Source of the DNA: Acetobacterium sp.
GTDB lineage: Bacteria > Bacillota > Clostridia > Eubacteriales > Eubacteriaceae
Assembly: GCF_030652775.1 (NCBI RefSeq)
Contig: NZ_JAUSPS010000030.1
Span: 1-64,000 of the forward strand
DNA: 64,000 nucleotides
Direction of reading: 5' to 3'
The position numbers and the translations under genes were made by a program. Positions 7,996 through 17,682 of this stretch are shown here, in pieces. Each line of letters starts with the position of its first letter. Within the stretch, counting starts at the first letter, position 1. The notes under the pieces were generated by a model that saw nothing but the letters and a program-made list of their open reading frames with translations, did no database searches and had not been told where the DNA came from.

Positions 7996-9319
7996 CTGCA
8001 GCTCCATTTCGAGGTATTCGCAAATTATCAACATTATTATAATCAGCCATAATCAGTGCGCAGATTATCAAATAAAAAATGAAATTTTCTCTAAAAAATA
8101 AATTTATCCCAAACCCTCGAAAAATTAATGCTGCTAAAGGCAAAAGACATAGCATTCGACCTTTGACTTTCATCGAAAACGGTTTGAAAATTGAGTTCAA
8201 GACATTAAAATATAGGATTGTTCCAATGATCCCCAAATGCACTAAGAGTTCGAGGAAGAAATTATGTGCCTGTCTTAAATTATAAGCCTCAACCGAGTAG
8301 CCCACTCCCATCAGAAAAATTCGCCAGTCACTAAAATACAAGCTTAAATAATCTGACCAGATATCTGAACGACCCGTAGTAAGATCCGATAGGCTCTGAT
8401 CAACAAAACTACCGATTCCCAATCGTTGGTAATAAATATCCATATAAGGTAGATTGCTAATTTCAGTAATAATAAATAATGTCAGTGCGATAAAAAAGAT
8501 ACCTCTTAAAATAACATTGACATCAAAGGATAATTTCGACAATTGAACGATCTTGAAAATTAAATAGAGTAAGAATACCACGCCCATTGCGAGCATAAAA
8601 GATAAGCTTAACGATAATATTCCAAATCCTAATAAAATTATCACTAAAACATAGTCATACCACTGATGTTTTTTCATGCCGATCATATATAATAACGCAG
8701 CAATTGCAATCGTTATGTCCATGGTATAGAAGTTTGGATTTGTCTGAATTCCTGCAAATCTGCCAATTACATCACCATCTTCCAATTTAATCCGGGTTTC
8801 TCGCATAAAACCGCTTAGACCAGGTATTAACTCGCTAAAAGACCCTAAAATTGATGCAATTATGATGCCGGCTACAAAAAACATCAATAATTTCCGCACA
8901 TCAATATTTTCCTTAGTATTCATTACTAAAAATGCCAACACAAAATAAATAACCAGCTCCACCAGCTTTACCAAACTTGGGTCCCCTGTATTAAGCAGGG
9001 AAAAAATAATAAGTGCGAGAATCGCTAGGATTTGATAGAGTGTTATCTTGGTTTTCTGATTCAAAAAAAGCATCCTGAGGATGTACACCGCAATGAGAAC
9101 ATTAAAAAAAGTATTCCCCCCTGGCGCTAATTTCATGATTGGAGAAAATGGCAGCATAAAAAACAAACCATAAATCCCTTCCGCCCCACTGATAAAGATG
9201 TAGCTACTGGCAATGATAATTCCAATCATCAAAAATAGAACATTCGATAGACCGAGAATAATAAATGTCAGTGCCAAACCTAATATCACTATCGAATTAG
9301 TTGATTTCCTGGTTATCAT
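7985..9319 (-). CDS. O-antigen ligase/polymerase-like membrane protein (Wzy-like)
   Basis: The 444-residue protein has about 11-12 hydrophobic segments and a large extracytoplasmic loop containing TTGRSDIWSDYLSLYFSDWRIFLMGVG and QAHNFFLELLVHLGIIGTILYFNVL. The Ax-HNFxLE-LG pattern is that of the Wzy_C (PF04932) O-antigen ligase/polymerase family, so it probably polymerises lipid-linked repeat units outside the membrane. The start was moved to ATG 9319, preceded by GAGG; the longest frame would overlap the upstream glycosyltransferase by 155 bases. The chosen start leaves a 23-base overlap, consistent with translational coupling. Confidence 0.82.
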   Translation of the reverse strand: MITRKSTNSIVILGLALTFIILGLSNVLFLMIGIIIASSYIFISGAEGIYGLFFMLPFSPIMKLAPGGNTFFNVLIAVYILRMLFLNQKTKITLYQILAILALIIFSLLNTGDPSLVKLVELVIYFVLAFLVMNTKENIDVRKLLMFFVAGIIIASILGSFSELIPGLSGFMRETRIKLEDGDVIGRFAGIQTNPNFYTMDITIAIAALLYMIGMKKHQWYDYVLVIILLGFGILSLSLSFMLAMGVVFLLYLIFKIVQLSKLSFDVNVILRGIFFIALTLFIITEISNLPYMDIYYQRLGIGSFVDQSLSDLTTGRSDIWSDYLSLYFSDWRIFLMGVGYSVEAYNLRQAHNFFLELLVHLGIIGTILYFNVLNSIFKPFSMKVKGRMLCLLPLAALIFRGFGINLFFRENFIFYLIICALIMADYNNVDNLRIPRNGAADEK

Positions 9320-10481
9320 TTTGAACCTCTTTTTCGTCATTAATCGCATTGTTAATAAACCCCAATATCTTTTCAGCGCGATTATTGATATGATATTCTT
9401 GTGACTGCGCCAAAGCACTTGTTGCCATTCTTTTACGCTGATTTTCATCATTTTTTAAAGTTCTGATTGCTCCAGCTATGGCTACAATATCCATGCTATC
9501 GACCCGGATGGCATAAAGATCATTTAAGATATCATCATTAAAACTGAGATCGGAAGAAATAATCGGCAATCCACAGGCCATTGCTTCAAGAATCGCATTA
9601 CTGCATCCCTCAGCCAGGGTTGGCAAAACAAACGCATCTGTACAGTTTAAATATTCACAGATCTGATTGTGAGGGAGTTTGCCCATAAACACAATTTCAT
9701 CACCTGTTGGTGTGAGATCCCCCGATCCAATGAAAATTGCTTTCGTCTGTTCCACTTGTTTCACTGCTTCCGATAAACGTAAAATACCCTTGCGTTGATC
9801 AAATGAACCCATGAATGAAACAATAAAATCATCCGCACTGAATCCCAGTTTATTTCTGATTTCACGTTTATCGATTTTGTAGAATTTTTCCGGGTCAATG
9901 GCGTTTGGAATTACGATCATCTTATTTCGCGAAGCAAGTTTCAGTTCAATGCTTTCGTCCATATTTTTGGTTGATACACAGATCACACCATTTATATCAG
10001 CAAGGGATTTTTGAATCGTTTTGCGGGTAAAGAGACTTTCCACCCAAATCTTACTTTCACCTGTTGCCACAAAAAAAGGAATCTCATACATTTTACTGAT
10101 TATACCAGCTGTTACACCAGAATGCCAAAAATGAGCATAGATAATATCAGGCCGTGGCCTAATTTTTGAAAAAACACGAATAACTGCTTTTTGGGCAAAG
10201 AGTGCCGAAAGGTTCCTTCCAAAAATCTTAAGATTTGAAAACGACAGTACGCGGGGCTGATAAACATCCACCCATACCCCTTCTTTTACATAATCCTGCC
10301 AAAATTGAGGCCGGGCTGATTTTTTTTTCAGTAGCTTTTTTGAGATACTTTGTGGTGCGATTACTGAACATGGATATCCCCGCTCGGCAATTGAGCAGAC
10401 CAGCTCTCTCACAAAGGTATAAACCGGATCATTCTGTGTCGGGTAGTTTGGTACAACAAAACAGATATGTTTTTTTTGCAT
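9297..10481 (-). CDS. GT4-family glycosyltransferase
   Basis: The 394-residue protein has the two-Rossmann GT-B fold: N-terminal HICFVVPNYPTQNDPVYTFVRELVCSIAERGYPCSVIAP, and C-terminal FMGSFDQRKGILRLSEAVKQV followed by DAFVLPTLAEGCSNAILEAMACGLPII, which contains the E-x7-E donor-binding motif. It is a retaining glycosyltransferase adding one sugar of the repeat unit; donor and acceptor are unknown. SD GGGAGG lies ahead of the ATG. Its end overlaps the polymerase gene. Confidence 0.87.
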   Translation of the reverse strand: MQKKHICFVVPNYPTQNDPVYTFVRELVCSIAERGYPCSVIAPQSISKKLLKKKSARPQFWQDYVKEGVWVDVYQPRVLSFSNLKIFGRNLSALFAQKAVIRVFSKIRPRPDIIYAHFWHSGVTAGIISKMYEIPFFVATGESKIWVESLFTRKTIQKSLADINGVICVSTKNMDESIELKLASRNKMIVIPNAIDPEKFYKIDKREIRNKLGFSADDFIVSFMGSFDQRKGILRLSEAVKQVEQTKAIFIGSGDLTPTGDEIVFMGKLPHNQICEYLNCTDAFVLPTLAEGCSNAILEAMACGLPIISSDLSFNDDILNDLYAIRVDSMDIVAIAGAIRTLKNDENQRKRMATSALAQSQEYHINNRAEKILGFINNAINDEKEVQNDNQEIN

Positions 10482-10505
10482 GATGGCCTCCCCCCTTCAT
10501 CAAAA

Positions 10506-11609
10506 TCATTTTTGCCCGATCGCTTCATATATTTTTTTGTATTCCCGGCAAATATCAGACCAGCAGAATTTTCGGGCATTCGTTACAGCATTTTGCGACA
10601 AATCATTGTAGTGATTTTTTATTTGGATTATCTTATCGGCAATGTCTTCAACGTCGAAACAATTTACCGCAAACCCTACTTCCCCATCGGAAAATTGACC
10701 ATCAAAACCTTGTCCTTTTGTATAAATCACTGGTAATCCCTGACTCATTGCTTCGGGATAAACCAGTCCAAAGGTCTCCGTAATCGAAGGCATCACAAAT
10801 ATGTCATTGCTTCGATAAATCTCAATCAACTTCTCTTTGGAACAATGCGAAATATATTGGATAAAATCTTCCTTTTCAATTTGCTCAAACATTGACTTGT
10901 CGTTGACTTTACCAACTACCGTAAATGTCACATCATATCCCTGAAGAATCAATCGTTTAATCGCTTTGATGGTTGCTGGAATATTCTTTCTTTTATTGAT
11001 TAAGCCAACAAATAACAAGTTCAGCCTGTTATTGTCTTGACTTATTTTGGGAGCCCCCAGATTATCAAGCCAGAATTTATCAATGCCATTGGGAATAACT
11101 GCGCATTTGGCGAGAATCTCATCTTGCAAATGCGCTGGTAGATATTTTTTAATCACGGCATCGCGATATGTTGTTGACAGAAAAATTATCTGGGAAGCTT
11201 CTTTCAAAATATTAATCCCGAGTTTTCGCAGCCAGATCATCTGTTTAAAAAACACATTTGCATCGGTATCCCGCACTGCAACGATATAGGGAATGCCAAA
11301 GTCCTTTTTTATCCGCATGGCGATGTAGCCATTGGAAAATAATGAATGGGCATGAACCACCGTATAATCATCAAGTCGGTATGTTTTTTTTATGTCCCGA
11401 TATATTTTTGTGTGTTTTAAATGGAATAAATAGCGATCGTATTTTTTATGGTTAACGCTGATTGTTGTATAGTTTCCCAGATCACGATTGACCGCAATCG
11501 GCGTCGGAACATAAACATCGATGGCCATTCCTGTTCGTATCTGTTCGTCATACAAATGCTTATAAAAAAATCCTTGGGCATAATAGGAATTCACATGTAA
11601 AACATTCAT
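10506..11609 (-). CDS. GT4-family glycosyltransferase
   Basis: The 367-residue GT-B glycosyltransferase has an N-terminal domain with VLHVNSYYAQGFFYKHLYDEQ and AHSLFSNGYIAMRIK. The donor domain has LLFVGLINKRKNIPATIKAI and IFVMPSITETFGLVYPEAMSQGLPVIYT, with the E-x7-E pair. It likely acts on the cytoplasmic face on an undecaprenyl-linked intermediate. It lies 12 bases after the aminotransferase gene and 24 bases before the next glycosyltransferase, clearly in one transcript. Confidence 0.86.
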   Translation of the reverse strand: MNVLHVNSYYAQGFFYKHLYDEQIRTGMAIDVYVPTPIAVNRDLGNYTTISVNHKKYDRYLFHLKHTKIYRDIKKTYRLDDYTVVHAHSLFSNGYIAMRIKKDFGIPYIVAVRDTDANVFFKQMIWLRKLGINILKEASQIIFLSTTYRDAVIKKYLPAHLQDEILAKCAVIPNGIDKFWLDNLGAPKISQDNNRLNLLFVGLINKRKNIPATIKAIKRLILQGYDVTFTVVGKVNDKSMFEQIEKEDFIQYISHCSKEKLIEIYRSNDIFVMPSITETFGLVYPEAMSQGLPVIYTKGQGFDGQFSDGEVGFAVNCFDVEDIADKIIQIKNHYNDLSQNAVTNARKFCWSDICREYKKIYEAIGQK

Positions 11610-11621
11610 CTCCCGGATCCT

Positions 11622-12743
11622 CTAACGATTCAGAATCAAACTGCAAACTTCATCGATTTCTTCCTCACTCAGATAGGGATGCATCGGTAATGATAAGACC
11701 GTGTCACAAAGCTGATTAACGACCTGATAGTCGGACTCATCATACTCCCGATTGTTAAAAGCTTCCTGTCGGTGCATTGGTTTTGAATAGTAAATCATAC
11801 TCGGAATCTTATGCTCGCTTAATTTGGTTTTTAGGGCGTCGCGTTCAGATTTATTGTTTAGTTTAATGGTGTATTGAGCAAAGCTGGAGTAATAACCCGT
11901 CGGCATCACCGGGATTCCGACAGCTCCGGCCAATTTTTTGTTATAGAGACGATAGATTTTATTAATATCCTCAAGTTCATGTTCAATAAATACGGTTAGT
12001 TTGACATTTAACACCGCTGCCTGAATGGTGTCCAACCGTGAATTTAGTCCAATCCTGACGTTATCATACTTATTTATTCCTTTACCATGAACCTTATAGG
12101 AATTAAGCAGACTGGCTAATTGATCGTCATTCGTAAAAATCGCACCGCCATCGCCATAGCAACCGAGTGGCTTGGCCGGAAAAAATGATGTTGTGGCAGC
12201 ATGACCAAAACTACCGGCCTTCTGACCGTTAATGCTACCACCAAAACCCTGGGCTGCATCTTCCAAAACGAGCAGATTGTATTTTTCGGCAATCCGGCCA
12301 ATCTCATTATGATCTGCCGGCAGACCAAATAGATCAACTGGAATAATAGCTTTTGGTTTGAGTTCACCTTTTTTTATTACCCTTTGAATGGCTTTTTCTA
12401 ATTTTATCGTGTCGATATTAAAGGTATGTGGATCGACGTCAACAAATATCGGTGTTGCGCCTCTTAAAGAAACCACTTCACCCGTTGAAAAGAAAGTAAA
12501 ATCCGGTACAAAGATCGCGTCATCTTTTTCAATTCCCCAGGCCATCAACACCAATGTCATGGCTTCTGTGCCATTGGCGCAGGAAATGCAATGTTTGACG
12601 CCAACGTATTCAGCCAGCCGTTCTTCTAAAATTCGAATTTCCGCGCCACTGACAAAGTCAGCCTTTTCCAGAACTTTTTGAATGGCGCCATCAATTTCAT
12701 GTCTATATTTTTGATACTGGGTTTTTAAATCTCTGAATTCCAC
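11622..12743 (-). CDS. wbpE: WbpE-like UDP-2-acetamido-2-deoxy-3-oxo-glucuronate aminotransferase
   Basis: The 373-residue DegT-family enzyme has DAAQGFGG (Asp152) and TSFFPAKPLGCYGDGG with catalytic Lys181. This segment is characteristic of the WbpE/WlbC group, which adds an amino group at C3 of UDP-3-oxo-GlcNAcA using glutamate. Placement next to wbpD-, wbpB- and wbpA-like genes strongly supports the assignment. The longest frame begins at GTG 12752, but SD GGAGA would touch that codon; the GTG at 12743 (MEFRDLK) has good spacing, so it was chosen. Confidence 0.85.
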   Translation of the reverse strand: MEFRDLKTQYQKYRHEIDGAIQKVLEKADFVSGAEIRILEERLAEYVGVKHCISCANGTEAMTLVLMAWGIEKDDAIFVPDFTFFSTGEVVSLRGATPIFVDVDPHTFNIDTIKLEKAIQRVIKKGELKPKAIIPVDLFGLPADHNEIGRIAEKYNLLVLEDAAQGFGGSINGQKAGSFGHAATTSFFPAKPLGCYGDGGAIFTNDDQLASLLNSYKVHGKGINKYDNVRIGLNSRLDTIQAAVLNVKLTVFIEHELEDINKIYRLYNKKLAGAVGIPVMPTGYYSSFAQYTIKLNNKSERDALKTKLSEHKIPSMIYYSKPMHRQEAFNNREYDESDYQVVNQLCDTVLSLPMHPYLSEEEIDEVCSLILNR

Positions 12744-12772
12744 TGAAGTCACTCTCCATTCCCATTATTCGT

Positions 12773-13333
12773 TTACTTTTCAATTAATTGATTATTCTCC
12801 AGGCGGTATGTTCTTCCACAAACTTCACAGGCAAGTCCCTCTTTTAATGGTGTTCCGCATTCACAAACCCAGCCGATTTGTTTTGCCGGCACTCCTGCCA
12901 TCAGTGCATAGTCTTTAACATCTTTGGTTACCACTGCCCCAGAAGCAATCATTGCCCAGCGGCCGATGGTGTTACCACAAACGATGGTCGCATTTGCGCC
13001 AATTGATGCCCCATAGCTCACCAGGGTCTTTTTAAAACCACCCGGACCTTTGGGATATTTACTTCGTGGGGTTAGGTCGTTTGTAAAAACCATTGACGGT
13101 CCACAAAAAGCATAATCTTCCAGTTCGACCCCTTCATATACCGACACATTGTTCTGAATTTTTACCCCATTGCCAATTTTTACGCGACTGCTAATATTGA
13201 CATTTTGACCGAGTGAACAATTTTCGCCAATATTTGCTCCTTCTTGTACGTGGCAAAAATGCCAGACCTTTGTTCCTTCACCAATTTTAACGTCATTATC
13301 GATATAGCTGCTTTCATGGACAAAATAGCTCAT
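12773..13333 (-). CDS. wbpD: WbpD-like UDP-3-amino-GlcNAcA N-acetyltransferase
   Basis: The 186-residue left-handed beta-helix acetyltransferase has hexapeptide repeats from about residue 10 to 140 (VKIGEGTKVWHFCHVQEGANIGENCSLGQNVNISSRVKIG) and the family motif CGPSMVFTNDLTPRSKYP. The WbpD/WlbB family acetylates the 3-amino group with acetyl-CoA to give UDP-2,3-diacetamido-glucuronate. The C-terminus carries four cysteines (CECGTPLKEGLACEVCGRTY), a likely small metal-binding knuckle. It overlaps the end of the wbpB-like gene by 4 bases. Confidence 0.88.
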   Translation of the reverse strand: MSYFVHESSYIDNDVKIGEGTKVWHFCHVQEGANIGENCSLGQNVNISSRVKIGNGVKIQNNVSVYEGVELEDYAFCGPSMVFTNDLTPRSKYPKGPGGFKKTLVSYGASIGANATIVCGNTIGRWAMIASGAVVTKDVKDYALMAGVPAKQIGWVCECGTPLKEGLACEVCGRTYRLENNQLIEK

Positions 13334-14412
13334 TTTTCAAATCTCCCTTTAAAATCTGTGGTACTGCATTTTTCCAATGGCAACTTGATCCGTTGACCTT
13401 CTGCGGCCGATTTGTAGATTGCCAGAATAAGTTCCACTGCTCTGCGACCGTCTTCCGCTGTGATCGATGGTTCCCGGTCATTTATAATCGCATCAATAAC
13501 ATCGGCATAATAAGGTGTATGTCCGTAGCCATAGACATTGGGAGGATTCTTGCTGAACCGTTCTTTAACTTCCCCGGAGTCATCCAGGGTGTCAGAAAAT
13601 TGCCATTCTTCAATAATGTTGACCGACTGACCGGCTGCTTTGACCGTTCCCTTTTCGCCAAACAAGTAAAGTGTTTCTTCCAGATTTTCGGGGTAAATTG
13701 TCGTCGTTCCTTCAACAACTCCATAACTGCCATTAGCAAAACGGATCAGGGCGATCCCAAAGTCTTCCGCTTCGATATAGGGATGATTGAGATTATCCGT
13801 CATCCCCACCACTTCAATAATATCATCCCCCAACATCCATCTCAGCAGATCGATGTTGTGAATGCATTGATTCATCAGGGCGCCACCATCGTGTTCCCAG
13901 GTCCCCCGCCATTTCGATCCAGCATAGTATTCACTACCGCGGTTCCAGCGGATATGGGCGGTCCCGTAAAATAGTTTCCCAAAACGTTTTTGATCCAGGG
14001 CTTCTCTAATTTTAATGACTGACTGATTAAAACGGTTCTGGTGACAGGCGCTGACTTTGACATTTTTTTCTTTAGATCGCTTGATGATTTCATCTGCTTC
14101 TTCAAGCGATAGGGCAATTGGTTTTTCAATGATCAAATTGCAGCCAGCCTCAATAAAATCCAGCGCGATCGATCCATGCTTGCCATTTTCCGTACAGATC
14201 GCTGCCAGATCCAGCTTTTCATTTTGTATTAACGCTTGATGATCGGTATACTGATGGATTGTTTCCGGCAAGTCAAATTTTGTGATCAGTGTATTCATAC
14301 TATCCGGATAGACATCACATAACGCGACAATATCAAGATCATTGGCCCGGGCGGCAGCAATATGATTGGCCGATATTTTTCCGCATCCGATTAATGCATA
14401 TTTTAAACCCAA
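13330..14412 (-). CDS. wbpB: WbpB-like UDP-GlcNAcA 3-dehydrogenase (Gfo/Idh/MocA)
   Basis: The 360-residue oxidoreductase has an N-terminal NAD-binding fold (YALIGCGKISANHIAAA, then CDVYPDS) and a C-terminal MocA domain with EKPIALSLEEADEII, the conserved EKP motif, and HDGGALMNQCIHNIDLLRWMLGD. The WbpB/WlbA enzymes oxidise C3 of UDP-GlcNAcA, and family members regenerate NAD with 2-oxoglutarate. The start is TTG with SD AAGGAGG. It stands between the wbpA-like and wbpD-like genes. Confidence 0.87.
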   Translation of the reverse strand: MGLKYALIGCGKISANHIAAARANDLDIVALCDVYPDSMNTLITKFDLPETIHQYTDHQALIQNEKLDLAAICTENGKHGSIALDFIEAGCNLIIEKPIALSLEEADEIIKRSKEKNVKVSACHQNRFNQSVIKIREALDQKRFGKLFYGTAHIRWNRGSEYYAGSKWRGTWEHDGGALMNQCIHNIDLLRWMLGDDIIEVVGMTDNLNHPYIEAEDFGIALIRFANGSYGVVEGTTTIYPENLEETLYLFGEKGTVKAAGQSVNIIEEWQFSDTLDDSGEVKERFSKNPPNVYGYGHTPYYADVIDAIINDREPSITAEDGRRAVELILAIYKSAAEGQRIKLPLEKCSTTDFKGRFEK

Positions 14413-14424
14413 GGTGACACCTCC

Positions 14425-15729
14425 TTAAAGCAGTTCAATATTTTCTCTATCTTCAATGTTTTTCATGGCATTTTTTGTATCAAAAATAAGTTTAGCATGT
14501 TTTTGGATAGTACTATAATCAATATTTGTATGAGCGGTGGTGACAATGACCAGGTCAGCCGACTCGATGAGTTCGCTGGTTAGTTCCAGCTCGCCTTTGC
14601 GTATTTTTCCATGTTCCTGAAATTCTGGTACAAATGAATCATAATAAACGACATAGGCACCTTCTTTTTCGATTTCGTCCATTAATTTTATTGCCGGACT
14701 TTCCCGATAATCTCCAATATCCTGCTTATATGCGACGCCAAGAAAAAGAATTTTCGAGTCTTTTAGAGTTTTGTTATGGTGATTTAAAATTTTACTGGCT
14801 CGTTCAGCGCAATACTCGGGCATCCGGTCGTTAACCATCATTGACGATTCAATCATTGATGTGTGAAACCCGTATTCACGAGCTTTCCAGGAAAGATAGT
14901 AAGGATCCAGTGGAATACAATGGCCGCCGACACCTGGTCCCGGATAAAAAGCCTGAAATCCATAGGGTTTTGATTTGGCGGCATCAATGACCTCCCAGAT
15001 ACTGATTCCCATTTTGTGGCACAGCATAGCCAGCTCATTCACCAGACCAATATTAATATTTCGATACGTGTTTTCAAGTATCTTTTCCATTTCTGCTACG
15101 GCCGGTGATGAAACCCGATAAATGGGGGCTTGTAAAATACTCTCATACATTGCCGCTGCCACTTCTGTACACTGAGGGGTGATGCCACCGGTCACCTTTG
15201 GGGTGTTTTTCGTTTTGTAAATCAGGTTTCCGGGATCAACCCGTTCAGGTGAAAAGGCAAGATAGAAATCTTCACCGCATTTTAATCCGGACGACTCGAA
15301 AATTGGTTTAAGCAGTTCTTCGGTCGTTCCGGGATAGGTGGTCGATTCAAGGACGATCAACATTTCTTTGTGCATGTATGGAACAATACTCTCTGCTGAA
15401 GACTTGACATAACTAATATCTGGCTGTTGATGCTCATCGAGGGGGGTTGGCACGCAAATGCAGACGCAATCGGCGGTGGCTACCTTGGAGAAATCCGTTG
15501 TCGCTGAAAGCCGACCCGACTTCACAATTTTTTCAAGATCTTCATTCACCACATCCCCAATATAATTGATGCCGGCATTTACCATGTCAACTTTTTCTTT
15601 TTGCACATCAAAGCCAATGGTTGTAAAACCCGCTTTCGCTTTCTCCACTGCCAGTGGAAGCCCTACATAACCAAGACCGACCACACCTAATATTGCTGTT
15701 TTAGAAATTAATTTGTCTTTGATCGTCAT
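14425..15729 (-). CDS. wbpA: WbpA-like UDP-GlcNAc C6-dehydrogenase
   Basis: The 434-residue UDP-sugar dehydrogenase has the dinucleotide site GLGYVGLPLAVEKAKAG near the N-terminus, the catalytic-region segment GPGVGGHCIPLDPYYL with the active Cys, and a C-terminal UDP-binding domain (LGVAYKQDIGDYRESPA). Enzymes of this type with PSxVDPGN-like features oxidise UDP-GlcNAc to UDP-GlcNAcA, the first step of the pathway encoded by the next three genes. Sequence alone does not exclude UDP-ManNAc or UDP-Glc as substrate, but the context favours UDP-GlcNAc. Confidence 0.87.
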   Translation of the reverse strand: MTIKDKLISKTAILGVVGLGYVGLPLAVEKAKAGFTTIGFDVQKEKVDMVNAGINYIGDVVNEDLEKIVKSGRLSATTDFSKVATADCVCICVPTPLDEHQQPDISYVKSSAESIVPYMHKEMLIVLESTTYPGTTEELLKPIFESSGLKCGEDFYLAFSPERVDPGNLIYKTKNTPKVTGGITPQCTEVAAAMYESILQAPIYRVSSPAVAEMEKILENTYRNINIGLVNELAMLCHKMGISIWEVIDAAKSKPYGFQAFYPGPGVGGHCIPLDPYYLSWKAREYGFHTSMIESSMMVNDRMPEYCAERASKILNHHNKTLKDSKILFLGVAYKQDIGDYRESPAIKLMDEIEKEGAYVVYYDSFVPEFQEHGKIRKGELELTSELIESADLVIVTTAHTNIDYSTIQKHAKLIFDTKNAMKNIEDRENIELL

Positions 15730-15743
15730 TTTTATAACTCCCT

Positions 15744-16997
15744 TTAAATTAATTCGATAAGTTTATCTGTTAATCGTTGATAATCATAATCATTTGCAGC
15801 CATTATGGCATTTCTACAGTATTGTTCATATTGATTTTTGGGCATATTACTGAACTCGATAATAGTTTTGGCTAATTGTTCTGGATCAGCGTGATCAACT
15901 ACCATTCCGCAATTGTACCTTTTTATGAGATCATAACCAAACTGACAGTCAGAAACCGTCGGTTTTCCACTGGCAAAATACTCAAACATTTTATTGAGGC
16001 TTGCCCCATATTTTTTTATCTGATTGTCCTCAAAGTGGATGATATTGAGATTTGACTTGCTTAAGACATAAGGAATTCTATTTTTATTGACATAGCCTTT
16101 AAACACAACGTTATTAATATTATTCTCTTTACAGAAGTCTTCCAGATTTTTTCGATCACTGCCATCTCCATAAATCAGGAAGATGATCGCATTGGGCGAA
16201 TCTTTTTTGACTACTTGAGCTGCATTAACAATGGTTTTGACGTTATTTACAAGTCGAATTGATCCGGTATAGATCACTTTAAAGGTTTTTTCATTGTCTA
16301 AATCCAGATCTTCAAATTTATAAACCTTTTCATTTTCCTTAAAAGCATCCAGATCAACACCATTATTAATATGATGAACTTTTTGGAGATCAATCGAACC
16401 ACCCTGCTGTTTGTTCCACCCTTGTTCAATGATGTAATCCGAGCCACCTTCCATGGTAAAGATAAGTTTGTCAGCTCTTTCATAAATCCATCTTTCACCG
16501 CAATAAAGGATTTTTGCAATAAAACTGGTTCGCTTTAAACCACCATAGGTAACAATACTTTCTGGCCAGAGATCCCGCACTTCACAAATACATGGAACTT
16601 TAAACTTTTTTGCCATCTGAATGCCAGCAATCAGTGTGAGGGGATGAACACTTGACGCCAGGATTAGATCCGGTTTCCCATTTATTTGGGCGTATTCTTT
16701 CGCAACCGGGAACAGATTTTTATAAAAAGTCAGCATATTATACAGTCTTTTTTTAGCATTTCCAACGTAATCAGGGGTTTTTACAATCACAAACGTGATC
16801 TCATCGATTGTATCGACTAAATATTTTTTATTCATGATTTCAATGTTTTCATTTGAAAAATGATTGGTTGAGGCGCAGAAAATGATGGGGTTATAACCTC
16901 TTTTGAGTAGATTTTCGGCAAAAGAGTAATGTCGGCCAGCACGATCCTTATACATACTTGTGGCATAGTGGTTCCAAATCCAGACCGTTTTTTTCAT
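15744..16997 (-). CDS. GT4-family glycosyltransferase (WbuB-like)
   Basis: The 417-residue GT-B glycosyltransferase has an N-terminus (KKTVWIWNHYATSMYKDRAGRHYSFAENLLKRGY) that resembles WbuB/WcaI-type transferases often encoded beside PglC-type initiators. The donor half carries IYTGSIRLVNNVKTIVNAAQ and KYGASLNKMFEYFASGKPTVSD. It may add the second sugar to a bacillosamine-type first sugar. Its ATG (16997) shares one base with the stop codon of the upstream acetyltransferase (TGATG), so the two are translationally coupled. Confidence 0.85.
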   Translation of the reverse strand: MKKTVWIWNHYATSMYKDRAGRHYSFAENLLKRGYNPIIFCASTNHFSNENIEIMNKKYLVDTIDEITFVIVKTPDYVGNAKKRLYNMLTFYKNLFPVAKEYAQINGKPDLILASSVHPLTLIAGIQMAKKFKVPCICEVRDLWPESIVTYGGLKRTSFIAKILYCGERWIYERADKLIFTMEGGSDYIIEQGWNKQQGGSIDLQKVHHINNGVDLDAFKENEKVYKFEDLDLDNEKTFKVIYTGSIRLVNNVKTIVNAAQVVKKDSPNAIIFLIYGDGSDRKNLEDFCKENNINNVVFKGYVNKNRIPYVLSKSNLNIIHFEDNQIKKYGASLNKMFEYFASGKPTVSDCQFGYDLIKRYNCGMVVDHADPEQLAKTIIEFSNMPKNQYEQYCRNAIMAANDYDYQRLTDKLIELI

Positions 16998-17617
16998 CAC
17001 CGGATACTCCTTGCCGGAACTCCCACATAGGTTCCCGATTCGGTTATGTCGTTTACCACGACCGCCCCGGCACCAATTTTACAATTTCCGGTAATGGTCA
17101 AATTGTTGCTGACGATCCCGCCAATTCCAACCCAGGTTTTTTTACCAACCTCCACCATCCCGGCCAGATGCGCCCCGGGTGATACATGAACAAAGTCTGC
17201 AAGGCGATTATCGTGATCTACTGTTGCCGCAGTATTGATAATACAGCCTTTGCCAATTCGAGTGTCGCTGTTGATTACGACACCGGCCATAATCACCGTT
17301 CCGATACCAACTTCCACCGCTGACCCAACAATCGCTGAAGGATGGATTAAGAGTGGTGGCTTTATCCCAGCTGACTCGAGATTATTTTGAACATTCTCTC
17401 TAATTTCATTGTTTCCAACAGCGACAAAAATATCTGCTTCATTTGCAAATTTAAAGGCATCCTCTGTTTTTCCTACAACACTAAATCCCATACACTCAGT
17501 AATTAATGGATCATCATCGAGAAATGCGATATTTTTCCACTTATTCATTTTAATTGCAATATCAATGACAACTTTTCCGTGTCCACTTGCTCCGATGATC
17601 AATAATTTTTTCTTCAC
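16997..17617 (-). CDS. PglD/NeuD-like sugar-nucleotide acetyltransferase
   Basis: The 206-residue protein has an N-terminal Rossmann-like substrate domain (KLLIIGASGHGKVVIDIAIKMNKW) and a C-terminal left-handed beta-helix (SAVEVGIGTVIMAGVVINSDTRIGKGCIINTAATVDHD, the last with the catalytic His). This is the PglD/NeuD layout. Next to PglC- and PglE-like genes it most likely N-acetylates UDP-4-amino-sugar to UDP-di-N-acetylbacillosamine. The start is GTG with SD AAAGGGG. Confidence 0.83.
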   Translation of the reverse strand: MKKKLLIIGASGHGKVVIDIAIKMNKWKNIAFLDDDPLITECMGFSVVGKTEDAFKFANEADIFVAVGNNEIRENVQNNLESAGIKPPLLIHPSAIVGSAVEVGIGTVIMAGVVINSDTRIGKGCIINTAATVDHDNRLADFVHVSPGAHLAGMVEVGKKTWVGIGGIVSNNLTITGNCKIGAGAVVVNDITESGTYVGVPARSIR

Positions 17618-17682
17618 AATGCCATGTCCCCTTTCGATTAGTATCGTGAAATTTTTAGCGTCTTCTTAATTTGCTATTTTTC

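Noticed and set aside
13393-13974. 193-residue plus-strand frame opposite the wbpB-like gene
   Set aside because: It lies entirely antisense to a clearly conserved dehydrogenase and has no independent coding signals.
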